Source: Parasphaerochaeta coccoides DSM 17374
Lineage (GTDB): Bacteria; Spirochaetota; Spirochaetia; Sphaerochaetales; Sphaerochaetaceae
Length of the DNA stretch: 64,000 nucleotides
Direction: 5' to 3'
Assembly: GCF_000208385.1 (NCBI RefSeq)
Contig: NC_015436.1
Location: 2,046,001-2,110,000, forward strand
Part shown: piece by piece, positions 1-8,244 of the stretch
How the letters are laid out: each line of letters opens with the position of its first letter
How positions within the stretch are numbered: the first letter of the stretch is position 1
Notes under the pieces: model-generated
The model's database searches: none
The model's input: the letters and a program-made list of their open reading frames with translations, nothing else
What the model was told of the DNA's origin: nothing
Made by a program: the position numbers and the translations under genes

Positions 1-21
1 GGAAAAGAACTCTTTCTTCAT
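1..21 (-). CDS. Start of a further minus-strand gene, cut by the window edge
   Basis: Only about seven codons are visible (MKKEFFS...). An AGGAGG at 27-32 lies five bases before the ATG at 19-21, better spacing than for the in-frame ATG at 22-24. The gene starts 20 bases after the GH88 hydrolase stop, so it is probably the next member of the same operon. Nothing can be said about its product. Confidence 0.5.
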
Positions 22-44
22 CATGGCCTCCTGGTCATGGATTC

Positions 45-1229
45 CTACCAGTAGGGCTGCCACGCCGTGGACAGGCGGGACAGATGAGACAGGCGCGTGA
101 GGGCTTCTACATAAAAATAGTCTCCCCATGAGACACATTCATCAACGCCTTCCTCCGTACACGTATTGTATGGTGATTTCTTGCTATACGTGCCGTGGAG
201 CAACTGGCCGTTCGACACGCGGGGATCAGATACGCTATACCCTTCGACCAAGCTCCGCATCAGACGCTTCGCCAGACACGTGTATTCCTGGCCTGTCTTC
301 TCATCTACCAGGGAGGACATTTCCAGGAGACCGCAGGCGACGATTGCTGAACTGGAGGAATCGCGCGGCTCTCCGCTTCCTTCCGTAAAGGTGAAGTCCC
401 AATAGGGCACCAAATCACCGGGCAGGTGTGTGATGAAACAGTCCAGAACCTTGCGGAACAATGCCGGACACCGGCTATCACCGGTATAGCGGTAACTCAA
501 GGCGATTCCGTAGATGCTCCATGCCTGGCCGCGTGCCCAGATGGAATCATCCTTGTACCCCTGGCATGTCTCCCCACGGAGGGGCAATCCCGTCACGCTG
601 TCCATGAAGAATGTATGGTATGTGGAGCCGTCAGGCCGGATTGACCATGCAAGTGAAGTTGCGGTGTGTATTTCCGCAACAGTCCTGTACCGCTCATCCC
701 CTGTTTCCTTGGTCGCCCAATACAACAGCGGAAGATTCATCAGGCAGTCAATGATGAACCTATGGCTTTCCGGCTTGTCCATGGGTCCCCACGCCTGAAG
801 AAATCCACCTTTCCCATGGAACCGGGTGAGGAGCTGGTCAGCGGCAAGCAGGGCTGCCTTGCGGGCTTTTTCACTGCCCGTGAGCAGATAAGCGGACACG
901 CACGAAGGAGAATAGAGGAACCCCATGTCATGATGATCCACCTCAATTTTCCTCTCTATGCGGTGCAGGAAGCTGTCCACCAAGGTCAAGGCACAGGAAA
1001 GCATATCCTTGTCCCGCGTCTTCTCCCAGGCAAGCCACACCTGACCGGGCCAGAAGCCGGTAGTCCATTGGTCATTGGCGCACGCAGGATAAAAATTGCC
1101 GATACTGCTGTGGTTCTGGCAAACGTGGGTGAAATGCGGGATATTCCTGGCTATCTGCTCGATCGCCCTGTCCAAAGCTCCTGTAATCAACGCGTCATCG
1201 GCTTCAGCCGCATGAATCCCCTCATGCAT
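45..1229 (-). CDS. GH88 unsaturated glucuronyl hydrolase
   Basis: A GH88-type (alpha/alpha barrel) enzyme that removes the 4,5-unsaturated uronic acid left at the non-reducing end by polysaccharide lyases. The TGFWPGQVW stretch, the HHDMGF motif (Asp101) and IIDCLMNLP (Asp161) match the family's conserved aspartates, and DDSIWARGQAW is the typical late motif. There is no signal peptide, so it should act in the cytoplasm on imported oligosaccharides. The reading frame extends to a GTG at 1250, but AAGGAGG lies eight bases before the ATG at 1229, which I take as the start (394 aa). It is the distal gene after a binding protein and two permeases. The family is confident; the substrate (glycosaminoglycan, ulvan-like or pectin-derived) is not visible. 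Confidence 0.88.
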   Translation of the reverse strand: MHEGIHAAEADDALITGALDRAIEQIARNIPHFTHVCQNHSSIGNFYPACANDQWTTGFWPGQVWLAWEKTRDKDMLSCALTLVDSFLHRIERKIEVDHHDMGFLYSPSCVSAYLLTGSEKARKAALLAADQLLTRFHGKGGFLQAWGPMDKPESHRFIIDCLMNLPLLYWATKETGDERYRTVAEIHTATSLAWSIRPDGSTYHTFFMDSVTGLPLRGETCQGYKDDSIWARGQAWSIYGIALSYRYTGDSRCPALFRKVLDCFITHLPGDLVPYWDFTFTEGSGEPRDSSSSAIVACGLLEMSSLVDEKTGQEYTCLAKRLMRSLVEGYSVSDPRVSNGQLLHGTYSKKSPYNTCTEEGVDECVSWGDYFYVEALTRLSHLSRLSTAWQPYW

Positions 1230-1300
1230 TTCCCGTTCCTCCTTGCTCACGCATCATCCCTTCAAAAGGAATGCTTTCCAAGAGCTTACCCCTTCAAAGT

Positions 1301-2137
1301 TCATCCTTTCAAGCCTGTATTGGCAATACCTTGGACAAAGAATTTCTGGAGGGACAGGAACACAATGAGGATAGGGATGAGTACGACCACGGATGCTGCC
1401 ATGATCAGACCGTATTCCGCTGAAAACTGCGAAATGAACATGCGCAGGCCAATCTGTATGGTTTTCAGGTTCTGCCGTGTCAGATAAATCATCGGTCCGA
1501 GAAAATCATTCCATACCGTGACGAATGTAAAAATCACCAAAGTGGACAGGGCTGGTTTGGACAAAGGCAGCATGATGCGTCCGTAAATCAGGTATTCATT
1601 CATACCGTCTATGCGTGCCGCCTCGCACAGTTCGTCCGGTATGCTTTGGTAGAATTGCCGCATCAGGAACACGCCGAAGGCACTGAACGCCTGAAGGAAG
1701 ATGAGGGAAAGATGCGTATTGTTGAGACCAAAGCTCCGCATCATGATGAACTGGGGAACCATGTACACATGCCACGGCATGGCTATGGTAGCGATGTACC
1801 CCAGGAACAGGGCATTCTTGAACTTGAAATCAAGTTTCGCGAAAGCATAAGCGGCGAAACTGGATGTGAAAAGCTGGAGGAGCGTGATAATGACCGTCAG
1901 CTTGACGGTATTCATGATGAAACGGCCAAGAGGTATAGTCGTCCAAATCTCCACATAGTTGCTCCACCGCGGGAGTTTGGGAATCCATTGGATGGGAAAG
2001 ATGAATACATCCTTGTTCAGTTTCAAAGATGAGGACAACATCCATGCAAAGGGTACAAGCATGATGAATGCAGTGATGATCAAGAATACATAAATAAGAA
2101 GTTGTATGAACGCTTTCCTGGTTTTGATAGTATGCAT
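1301..2137 (-). CDS. Carbohydrate ABC transporter permease, MalG type
   Basis: An inner-membrane permease of the sugar ABC importer class (binding-protein-dependent, MalG/UgpE-like), 278 aa with six predicted membrane segments. The cytoplasmic EAA loop that docks the ATPase is clear (CEAARIDGMNEYLIYGRIMLP, from residue 171). It follows the MalF-type permease with a nine-base gap and precedes the GH88 hydrolase, so it belongs to one import operon. No ATP-binding subunit is encoded in this window; such importers often share a MsmK/UgpC-type ATPase encoded elsewhere. Confidence 0.92.
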   Translation of the reverse strand: MHTIKTRKAFIQLLIYVFLIITAFIMLVPFAWMLSSSLKLNKDVFIFPIQWIPKLPRWSNYVEIWTTIPLGRFIMNTVKLTVIITLLQLFTSSFAAYAFAKLDFKFKNALFLGYIATIAMPWHVYMVPQFIMMRSFGLNNTHLSLIFLQAFSAFGVFLMRQFYQSIPDELCEAARIDGMNEYLIYGRIMLPLSKPALSTLVIFTFVTVWNDFLGPMIYLTRQNLKTIQIGLRMFISQFSAEYGLIMAASVVVLIPILIVFLSLQKFFVQGIANTGLKG

Positions 2138-2146
2138 GGCTCTCTC

Positions 2147-3067
2147 CTATTTCATCCGACGTTCACCGCGCATCTGAACCAGAGTCACGATCAGTACAAG
2201 AAGGAAAAGTACCATGGCAATCGCACTGGCATATCCGAGATCCCAGGAAATGAAGGCTGTATTGTAGATATGATAGACAAGCACCAAAGTCGATGTCCCC
2301 GGCCCGCCCAATGTCAGCATGTACACAATGTCATACACTTTGAAACACGCTATGGTCAGCATGATGAGGACAAAGAAATTGGTCGGACGGAGCTGTGGCA
2401 AGGTGACGTAACGGAATTTTTGCCACGGGTTGGCTCCGTCAAGGCTGGAGGCTTCGTACAGTTGGGGATCCATCCCCTGTAGACCGGCGAGATAAATGAT
2501 CATGTAATACCCCATGTTCTTCCAGATGCTGAACATGATGACACTCACCATGGCCCAGTCCTTGCTGGTCGCCCATCCCGGAGGATTGCTAACGCCAAGG
2601 AGGGTCAGGACATTGTTAATCGGACCGCGGCCAGGCAGGAACATCATGTTCCATACCACGGTCACGGCAACCAAGGACGCGACATAAGGGAAAAAGCTCA
2701 CCGTCCGGAAAAAATTGCGCCCCCTGACCTTCTTGTTCAGGAGAACCGCCAGGAACAAGGCGGTGACCATGGTCAGCGGTACGGTAGCGACGGTATAGAT
2801 GATGGTGTTCTTGAGTGCTATGAGAAATCGTTCATCGGAAAGCAACCGGACAAAGTTGGAAAATCCGGCAAAGGTCATGGCATTCGAACCATCCCAGTTC
2901 AGGAAAGCCAAGATGAAAGCAAAAATGATAGGCCCCAGCGTGAATATGGCAAAACCAATGAAATTCGGTGCTATGAAACTGTAAGCCACAAGGTTCTTTT
3001 TCATGATGGTCTTTCTTTTCTCCGGGGAAAATCCGGGTAGCCGTATGGCCTGTGAGCGTAGATTCAT
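2147..3067 (-). CDS. Carbohydrate ABC transporter permease, MalF type
   Basis: Partner permease of the sugar importer, 307 aa. The first membrane segment starts near KKNLVAYSFIAPNFIGFAIF, typical of UgpA/MalF-like permeases, and the EAA-like loop YEASSLDGANPWQKFRYVTLP sits in the second half. The frame is open to 3124, but AGGAGG eight bases before the ATG at 3067 decides the start (MNLRSQA). It is separated from the upstream binding-protein gene by 203 bases that carry a strong hairpin, which would allow binding protein to be made in excess over permease. Confidence 0.92.
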   Translation of the reverse strand: MNLRSQAIRLPGFSPEKRKTIMKKNLVAYSFIAPNFIGFAIFTLGPIIFAFILAFLNWDGSNAMTFAGFSNFVRLLSDERFLIALKNTIIYTVATVPLTMVTALFLAVLLNKKVRGRNFFRTVSFFPYVASLVAVTVVWNMMFLPGRGPINNVLTLLGVSNPPGWATSKDWAMVSVIMFSIWKNMGYYMIIYLAGLQGMDPQLYEASSLDGANPWQKFRYVTLPQLRPTNFFVLIMLTIACFKVYDIVYMLTLGGPGTSTLVLVYHIYNTAFISWDLGYASAIAMVLFLLVLIVTLVQMRGERRMK

Positions 3068-3219
3068 TGTTTCAGCCTCCTGATAAAAGTCCATATGCGC
3101 CTTGCGGAAAACCAGCGGAACCATGGGGAACCAGTAAAACCATGATGGAGAGACAGCCTATGCGGAAAGCAATCTCCAGATATTATACAGATATGTCATA
3201 TGCAGATATACAGAAAGAA

Positions 3220-3251
3220 GGGATGGACGGAAAGAACCGTCCGTCCATCCC
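3220..3251 (-). terminator. Intercistronic hairpin after the binding-protein gene
   Basis: On the minus strand GGGATGGACGGA and TCCGTCCATCCC form a perfect 12-bp stem around an eight-base loop, followed by a short pyrimidine run (TTCTTTC). It sits 19 bases after the binding-protein stop and about 150 bases before the permease start. It may be a partial terminator or an mRNA-stabilising stem that sets unequal expression within the operon. Confidence 0.65.
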
Positions 3252-3270
3252 GCTCTGTCAGCTCATGTAC

Positions 3271-4551
3271 CTAGCGATTGAGAATCGCCTGGACTTCACG
3301 TGACATCTTCGCAAGACCATCACGGATGGATGTATTGCGGGTCATGATGTTGTCGTGGTTGGCGTTCAGGACGACTTCAATGTCAGCGCTCCTTTCATCC
3401 AGAGGCATTTCAAGGAAAGTCTTGGTGACCTTGAGCGCCTCACGGCTGGCATCATCCTGCGGGAAACCTGCCATGGAAGAAATGGCATCCAGAACAGCTT
3501 CCGTGCGGATGGCGGGAATGGTTCCCGTGGACGCGATAATCTCAGCTCCCTCGGCTCCCGTGACAAACTTGATGAAGTCAAGGGAAGCCTGCTGGTTCCT
3601 GGACTTGGCATTGACCGCCAGAGATGTGATGGTACCCAGCGTCGTGCCTTCGGCGACTCCGTCCGGATGAGGATACTTTACGATACCCCAGTTCTTTATA
3701 TCAGCCTTTCCGCTCTTGATGTCAGCAATCACGGTGGAAAGGAACCAGCTGCCCATGTTGAGCATGGCAACGGAACCGTTCTCAAACACGCCGCTGTAGT
3801 GGGTGCTCGTAGTCTTGGCGGTACCATAATCCATGGCCACGCCATCTCTCATCTCGTCCAGTATCAACTGATAGGTAGGTTCAAGGAAGGCATATTCCCC
3901 GCCCACGATAGAATTCTTGCCATCAAGGACGCCGAACAACTGCACGGCGCTTCTCCACGTATGGTAATGGGCGCCATATATCTTGTTTGCTCCGCTTCCG
4001 CTGACGACCTTGCGGGCAAGCGCGTCATACTCCTTCAACGTCATGTTGTTGCCGGGATACGCGATGCCTGCGGCATCAAAGACATCCTTGTTGTAGTACA
4101 CGACCCAGAAATCACTGCGGAAAGGAAGGGCATAGAACTTGCCGCCGACGGTAATCTGGTCGATGATACCGCCATAGACGGAGGTATCAATACCTTCCTG
4201 TACGACATAATCATTCAACGGCAGGAGCTGTCCGGCGCGAATCATGGTGCTGTAACCCGGAATATCCTTGACGCTTATGATGTCAATTGTATTGTCTCCG
4301 CCCGTAAGCTGTGTACTCAGCATGGTCTGGAAATCAGCGGAGCCCAAGTCGAGCATCTCAATGGTGACATTGGGATTCTTTGCCTGATACGCATTGATGA
4401 GAGGTTCATAATACGTTACCAGGGCGGTGTCCCATAACGCCCACACAAGATTTGTCTTCCCCGTCGGCGCTGCTTCTTTTGCTCCCGCGGCAAACAGGGA
4501 ACCTGACACGATAGCCAGAATCAATACTAGCGCAATAAGTTTCTTTTTCAT
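3271..4551 (-). CDS. Extracellular solute-binding protein, family 1 (sugar ABC importer)
   Basis: A 426-residue periplasmic binding protein of the sugar importer. It begins with a basic n-region and hydrophobic core (MKKKLIALVLILAIVSGSLF) followed by AAGAKEA, a signal-peptidase I-like site; there is no cysteine, so it is not an obvious lipoprotein. Family features include VWALWD, LPFRSDFWVVYYNKDVF and MLNMGSWFL. AAGGAGGAAGG immediately precedes the ATG. It is the first gene of the transporter operon, divergent from the sensor-kinase operon, and is the likely regulated target of that two-component pair. The ligand is probably an acidic or unsaturated oligosaccharide, judged only from the neighbouring GH88 and heparinase-like enzymes. 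Confidence 0.93.
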   Translation of the reverse strand: MKKKLIALVLILAIVSGSLFAAGAKEAAPTGKTNLVWALWDTALVTYYEPLINAYQAKNPNVTIEMLDLGSADFQTMLSTQLTGGDNTIDIISVKDIPGYSTMIRAGQLLPLNDYVVQEGIDTSVYGGIIDQITVGGKFYALPFRSDFWVVYYNKDVFDAAGIAYPGNNMTLKEYDALARKVVSGSGANKIYGAHYHTWRSAVQLFGVLDGKNSIVGGEYAFLEPTYQLILDEMRDGVAMDYGTAKTTSTHYSGVFENGSVAMLNMGSWFLSTVIADIKSGKADIKNWGIVKYPHPDGVAEGTTLGTITSLAVNAKSRNQQASLDFIKFVTGAEGAEIIASTGTIPAIRTEAVLDAISSMAGFPQDDASREALKVTKTFLEMPLDERSADIEVVLNANHDNIMTRNTSIRDGLAKMSREVQAILNR

Positions 4552-4595
4552 CCTTCCTCCTTGAACGACCGGGAGAACATCTCCGGAACGTAACG

Positions 4596-4613
4596 ATGAT
4601 ACGTCATTATCAT
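4596..4613. promoter_or_regulatory. Inverted repeat upstream of the binding-protein gene
   Basis: ATGATA-N6-TATCAT is a perfect inverted repeat 44 bases upstream of the binding-protein start. On the minus strand it overlaps a good -10-like sequence (TATGATAAT) that lacks a clear -35, as expected of an activator-dependent promoter. It lies in the 268-base divergent region shared with the sensor-kinase operon. The regulator is unknown; the adjacent YesN-type protein is the obvious candidate. Confidence 0.35.
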
Positions 4614-4819
4614 ACCGAAACAGTGAAGGCTACATGAAAAATACCACACAGAATCCATATCTTTATATTTACCTTGCTGAAAAACATATACTATCCAGCG
4701 CAAATATATATTTTCATCCTGTGAAGCCCAAAACTCACTCAAAAACCCCAAGCACATACCGGAACCTCTGTTTGACAACCATTCCGATGCACCCTACCCT
4801 ATGACAAAGGAAAAGTACC

Positions 4820-6622
4820 ATGGTCAAACGTTCCTATTCGGTGAAATTCAAGGTCATCATCATAATGGTCATATTCTTGATGGCGGTCACGCTCATCATG
4901 GTAAGCGCCAGCTATGCCTTCCTTTCAACCTACACCAGGAAAAGCATCATCCAGACGGCGGAACTCAACCTGTCATTGGTTGCCGCGCATATTGCCCAGG
5001 ACATTGCTTCGGTCGATTATGTGAGCCGATGGAGTTCGAGCAATGTCATGATTTCCGAATGGATAGAAAAGCTGGACAAATATAGCGCGAACACTGTTTT
5101 CACCCGTCTTCTGGAAGAATATGCCAACACCCGTACCAAGCAGTACATATCCCGAATCATCATCACCAGCCTTGATCATGAACGCTTGCTCCACTATGGT
5201 TCGAACATCTCTGAAAGCCAGCCTGTGAATCAATACTCCGTGCTGGACATAGAACCACACGACATATCCATAAGTTTTTCCTGGGACAGAGTGCTGCACG
5301 ATCCTTTCATGCCACATGTTGCCCTCCCTGTCATTCCTTTGTTCCGACCAATCGGAGGGCCAAATTCCGGGGGCAGGATTATAGGCTGGTCATGGATGGG
5401 AGTCTCCACCGACATCATCATGGACAAGCTCCATACATACCCGCTGGAAAATGACAACGCCCTCTACTTGACCTTGGGCAATGATACCTGGCTTATCCAG
5501 GGGACGACCTTGGTTCCTCAAGCAGTCTCTCCGGAGGATGGACAGCCGACCGGGGACACTTCCTTGAGCGCGAATACAAGCATACGGACGTTCCCGGATG
5601 ATGCCGGACATACGCAGACAATAGTGACCTATCAGGTGGGAACCTTCCCCATATGGATCAGCCAGAGTCTCTCCGGAGTACAGTTTGCTCGTCAAACAGA
5701 ACTTTATGCACGCCAACTTGCCCTTTTCATTCTCATCATCCTTCTCCTGGGAATAGCGGTCTCCTTCTTCTTCACCCGTATCATAAATCGTCCCATCGCC
5801 AAGCTACAGCACAGGCTGAGCGCCATTTCCTCCGGCGACTTCTCGACTGACCCGACAATCGAATGGCACAACGAACTTGGAGATGTGGGACGCGGCATGA
5901 ATGAACTTGCGCTCAGCGTGAAGGACTTGCTGGAAACAACCATTGAGGGAGAAAAAAAGAAACAGGAGTTGGAGTACAGGATTTTGCAAAGTCAGATAAA
6001 TCCTCATTTCCTTTATAACACGCTCAATTCAATAAAATGGATGGCTTCGCTTCAGCAAGCCCCAGGCATTGCCGAAATGACGACCGCCCTCTCCCGCCTT
6101 CTGAAAAACATAGCCAAAGGCACACGGACTGTCATCCCGCTCAAAGAGGAACTTGAACTGCTTGATGACTACTTCACCATCCAACGTTACCGTTATGGAG
6201 GAAGCATCAGGCTGGTCGTCACCATAGGAAAGGAACTTGAGCAGTGCCCTATTCCACGCTTCAGCCTCCAACCGCTGGTAGAAAACGCCATCTTCCATGG
6301 GATAGAGCCGAAAGGAGGCGTCGGAACCATCACCATTGCCGCTCATGCCCAGGAAGATGACACCGTCCTTATTACAGTGCATGATGATGGAGTAGGCATG
6401 ACCCGCGAACAGATAGACGCCATCTTCTCAGGACGTGAGCAAAACGAGGGCATGTTCCGGGACTTCGGTGTAGCTAACGTCAATTCACGTCTGAGGTGGA
6501 CCTTCGGAGAACGTTTCGGCATGTCCATGAAAAGCGAGGAAGGAAGCTATACCTGCGTGACCATCAGAATTCCCCGCGCGGGATATTCGGGAGATACGGG
6601 AAATACGGGAGATACACCATGA
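4820..6622 (+). CDS. Sensor histidine kinase, YesM type
   Basis: A 600-residue membrane histidine kinase. The first membrane helix is at about 9-34, an extracellular sensing region of roughly 260 residues follows, and the second helix is near 292-316 (LALFILIILLLGIAVSFFF). A HAMP region, the His_kinase core with QSQINPHFLYNT (His396 as phosphoacceptor) and an HATPase domain (N box PLVENAIFHG, G box DDGVGM) complete it. This is the family that controls extracellular carbohydrate use together with AraC-type response regulators. It overlaps the regulator by four bases (ATGA). The C-terminus is a short GDTGNTGDT repeat encoded by 9-bp DNA repeats. Confidence 0.93.
   Translation: MVKRSYSVKFKVIIIMVIFLMAVTLIMVSASYAFLSTYTRKSIIQTAELNLSLVAAHIAQDIASVDYVSRWSSSNVMISEWIEKLDKYSANTVFTRLLEEYANTRTKQYISRIIITSLDHERLLHYGSNISESQPVNQYSVLDIEPHDISISFSWDRVLHDPFMPHVALPVIPLFRPIGGPNSGGRIIGWSWMGVSTDIIMDKLHTYPLENDNALYLTLGNDTWLIQGTTLVPQAVSPEDGQPTGDTSLSANTSIRTFPDDAGHTQTIVTYQVGTFPIWISQSLSGVQFARQTELYARQLALFILIILLLGIAVSFFFTRIINRPIAKLQHRLSAISSGDFSTDPTIEWHNELGDVGRGMNELALSVKDLLETTIEGEKKKQELEYRILQSQINPHFLYNTLNSIKWMASLQQAPGIAEMTTALSRLLKNIAKGTRTVIPLKEELELLDDYFTIQRYRYGGSIRLVVTIGKELEQCPIPRFSLQPLVENAIFHGIEPKGGVGTITIAAHAQEDDTVLITVHDDGVGMTREQIDAIFSGREQNEGMFRDFGVANVNSRLRWTFGERFGMSMKSEEGSYTCVTIRIPRAGYSGDTGNTGDTP
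6581..6616 (+). repeat. Four 9-bp tandem repeats at the kinase/regulator junction
   Basis: The units GGATATTCG, GGAGATACG, GGAAATACG and GGAGATACA run in tandem. They encode the GYSGDTGNTGDT tail of the kinase, and the last unit supplies the GGGAG ribosome-binding site seven bases before the regulator ATG at 6619. Change in unit number would keep the kinase in frame. Confidence 0.7.
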
Positions 6623-8244
6623 TTAAACTTATCCTGGCTGACGATGAGCCGTTGGTGCTCGTAGGGCTACAGAACATGCTTGCCTGGGAAAATCATGATG
6701 TCACTCTCTGTGGTACTGCCCGCAACGGCATGGAATTGCTCTCTATGATTGAACAGCACCAGCCTGACATTGTAATCACTGACATCAAGATGCCGCTGGC
6801 CTCCGGTCTGGACGCGGCCAAGGTGAGCGCGGAACGTTTCGGACGGTTCCCGTTGTTCATCATGCTGACCAATTTCGAGGATTTCTCCTATGCCCGTGAA
6901 GCCCTGAGCTTGCGGGCGGTCGATTATCTGGTCAAGATTGAGTTGACGCCCCAGGTACTTGCGGCATCAGTGGACAAAGCGGTCGAGATAGCCAAGCGTG
7001 AGAATGATTCCTCCCCCCGTAAATCCTTCTCCGTATCAGGACGGGGAGGCATACACCCCTTTTACGACAAGTTCTTCATCAGGCTCCTGAACAATCTCTT
7101 TGAAAACCGGGAGCAATTTGAATTGCAGAAGAATGAGCTTGGCCTTGCCATGCCGGGAGCGTCCCATGTTGTCTGCTTCTGTACATTGGGAGGAATGAAG
7201 GTCGATACACTGGACAATGCGTCCCTCGCTGAACTGAACACCACTATCGTCCGTATGCTCAAGGATACCGCTTCACGTTTTCTCTCCTGTGATGTCATTC
7301 CACTGGACATGAAATCAATCGTCGTGCTGGCTCATCTGGAGACAAAAATCTCCACGGAAACCTTGCGGACAGCCCTTTCCTTGATGCTTCAGCAGACGGA
7401 ACAGGTCATCAGAAACTACTTCTCCGTCACGCTCACCTATGCAATCGGAGTTCCGGTGCAGGACATGTACGACATCCATCATTCTTTCTTCACCGCCCGC
7501 CGTCTCAGTCTCCGCAATTCTTTGGCAGTCGCTTTCCCGGATGCCCTGGATGAAGAAGCGGAAAGCCCGGAGGCAGTATTCATGCACAGGGATGCCATTG
7601 CCAAGTCCATTGAAGAACTGGACACGGTGTCGCTGGATGCTTCCATCACCAATCTCCTCCACGTCATGGAAGAAAGACAGCTTTCCTTCTCGGAAGCCAT
7701 GGACGCCGCGTGCGCCGTGCTCTACATGGCTTTGACCCTGTTGCCTGACGGACAGACGGTGATAGACGGAATTTTTTCCGACTCTCCGGACGGGTATCGC
7801 AGTATCTATTCCTGCAAAAACCATGAGGATATCATGAAATGGCTCAGCAACCTGGCCGCTGGGCTCAGCAAGGATATGGCAAGCAAGCGGCAGGACTACC
7901 GCCAGATGGTAGTACGCAATGTCCAGACGTACATTCATGAAAACATCTCGCGCAAACTGTCCCTTGGAGAAGTGTCGGCGTTGTTCGGCTTCAGTCAGAA
8001 CTATCTCAGTCATCTGTTCACGAAATATGTCGGCACGTCTTTCGTGGAGTACGTGACCCGTGCAAAAATATCCACGGCAAAGGAAATGATGGTCTCCAGC
8101 AATGATAAGATTTATGCGATAGCCGAGAAATTGGGATTTGAAAACTCTTTTTATTTCAGTAAGGTGTTCAAGAAGGTCGAAGGGATATCCCCGCGTGACT
8201 ATATGAACCGTACCATAAGCCAAGGAGAACAACATACGCCATGA
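6619..8244 (+). CDS. Response regulator with AraC-type DNA-binding domain, YesN type
   Basis: A 541-residue regulator. Residues 1-120 form a receiver domain (acidic pair ADDEP, phosphoacceptor Asp55 in IVITDIKMP, Lys in YLVKIEL). A long linker of about 300 residues follows, and the C-terminal 100 residues form a double helix-turn-helix of the AraC family (LSLGEVSALFGFSQNYLSHLFTKYVG... IAEKLGFENSFYFSKVFKKVEGISPRDY). I take MIKLILADDEP as the start, with the ATG overlapping the kinase stop, rather than any further upstream codon. It most likely activates the divergent transporter operon and its own operon in response to oligosaccharide sensed by the kinase. Confidence 0.93.
   Translation: MIKLILADDEPLVLVGLQNMLAWENHDVTLCGTARNGMELLSMIEQHQPDIVITDIKMPLASGLDAAKVSAERFGRFPLFIMLTNFEDFSYAREALSLRAVDYLVKIELTPQVLAASVDKAVEIAKRENDSSPRKSFSVSGRGGIHPFYDKFFIRLLNNLFENREQFELQKNELGLAMPGASHVVCFCTLGGMKVDTLDNASLAELNTTIVRMLKDTASRFLSCDVIPLDMKSIVVLAHLETKISTETLRTALSLMLQQTEQVIRNYFSVTLTYAIGVPVQDMYDIHHSFFTARRLSLRNSLAVAFPDALDEEAESPEAVFMHRDAIAKSIEELDTVSLDASITNLLHVMEERQLSFSEAMDAACAVLYMALTLLPDGQTVIDGIFSDSPDGYRSIYSCKNHEDIMKWLSNLAAGLSKDMASKRQDYRQMVVRNVQTYIHENISRKLSLGEVSALFGFSQNYLSHLFTKYVGTSFVEYVTRAKISTAKEMMVSSNDKIYAIAEKLGFENSFYFSKVFKKVEGISPRDYMNRTISQGEQHTP

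Noticed and set aside
3355-4437. Long plus-strand open frame (360 codons) opposite the binding-protein gene
   Set aside because: It lies wholly antisense to a clear family protein, has no recognisable domain and no ribosome-binding site.
4548-4778. 76-codon minus-strand frame before the binding-protein gene
   Set aside because: It occupies the divergent promoter region and overlaps the binding-protein start; no motifs are visible.
7315-8235. Minus-strand open frame of 306 codons opposite the response regulator
   Set aside because: It is a shadow of the regulator gene, with no motifs.
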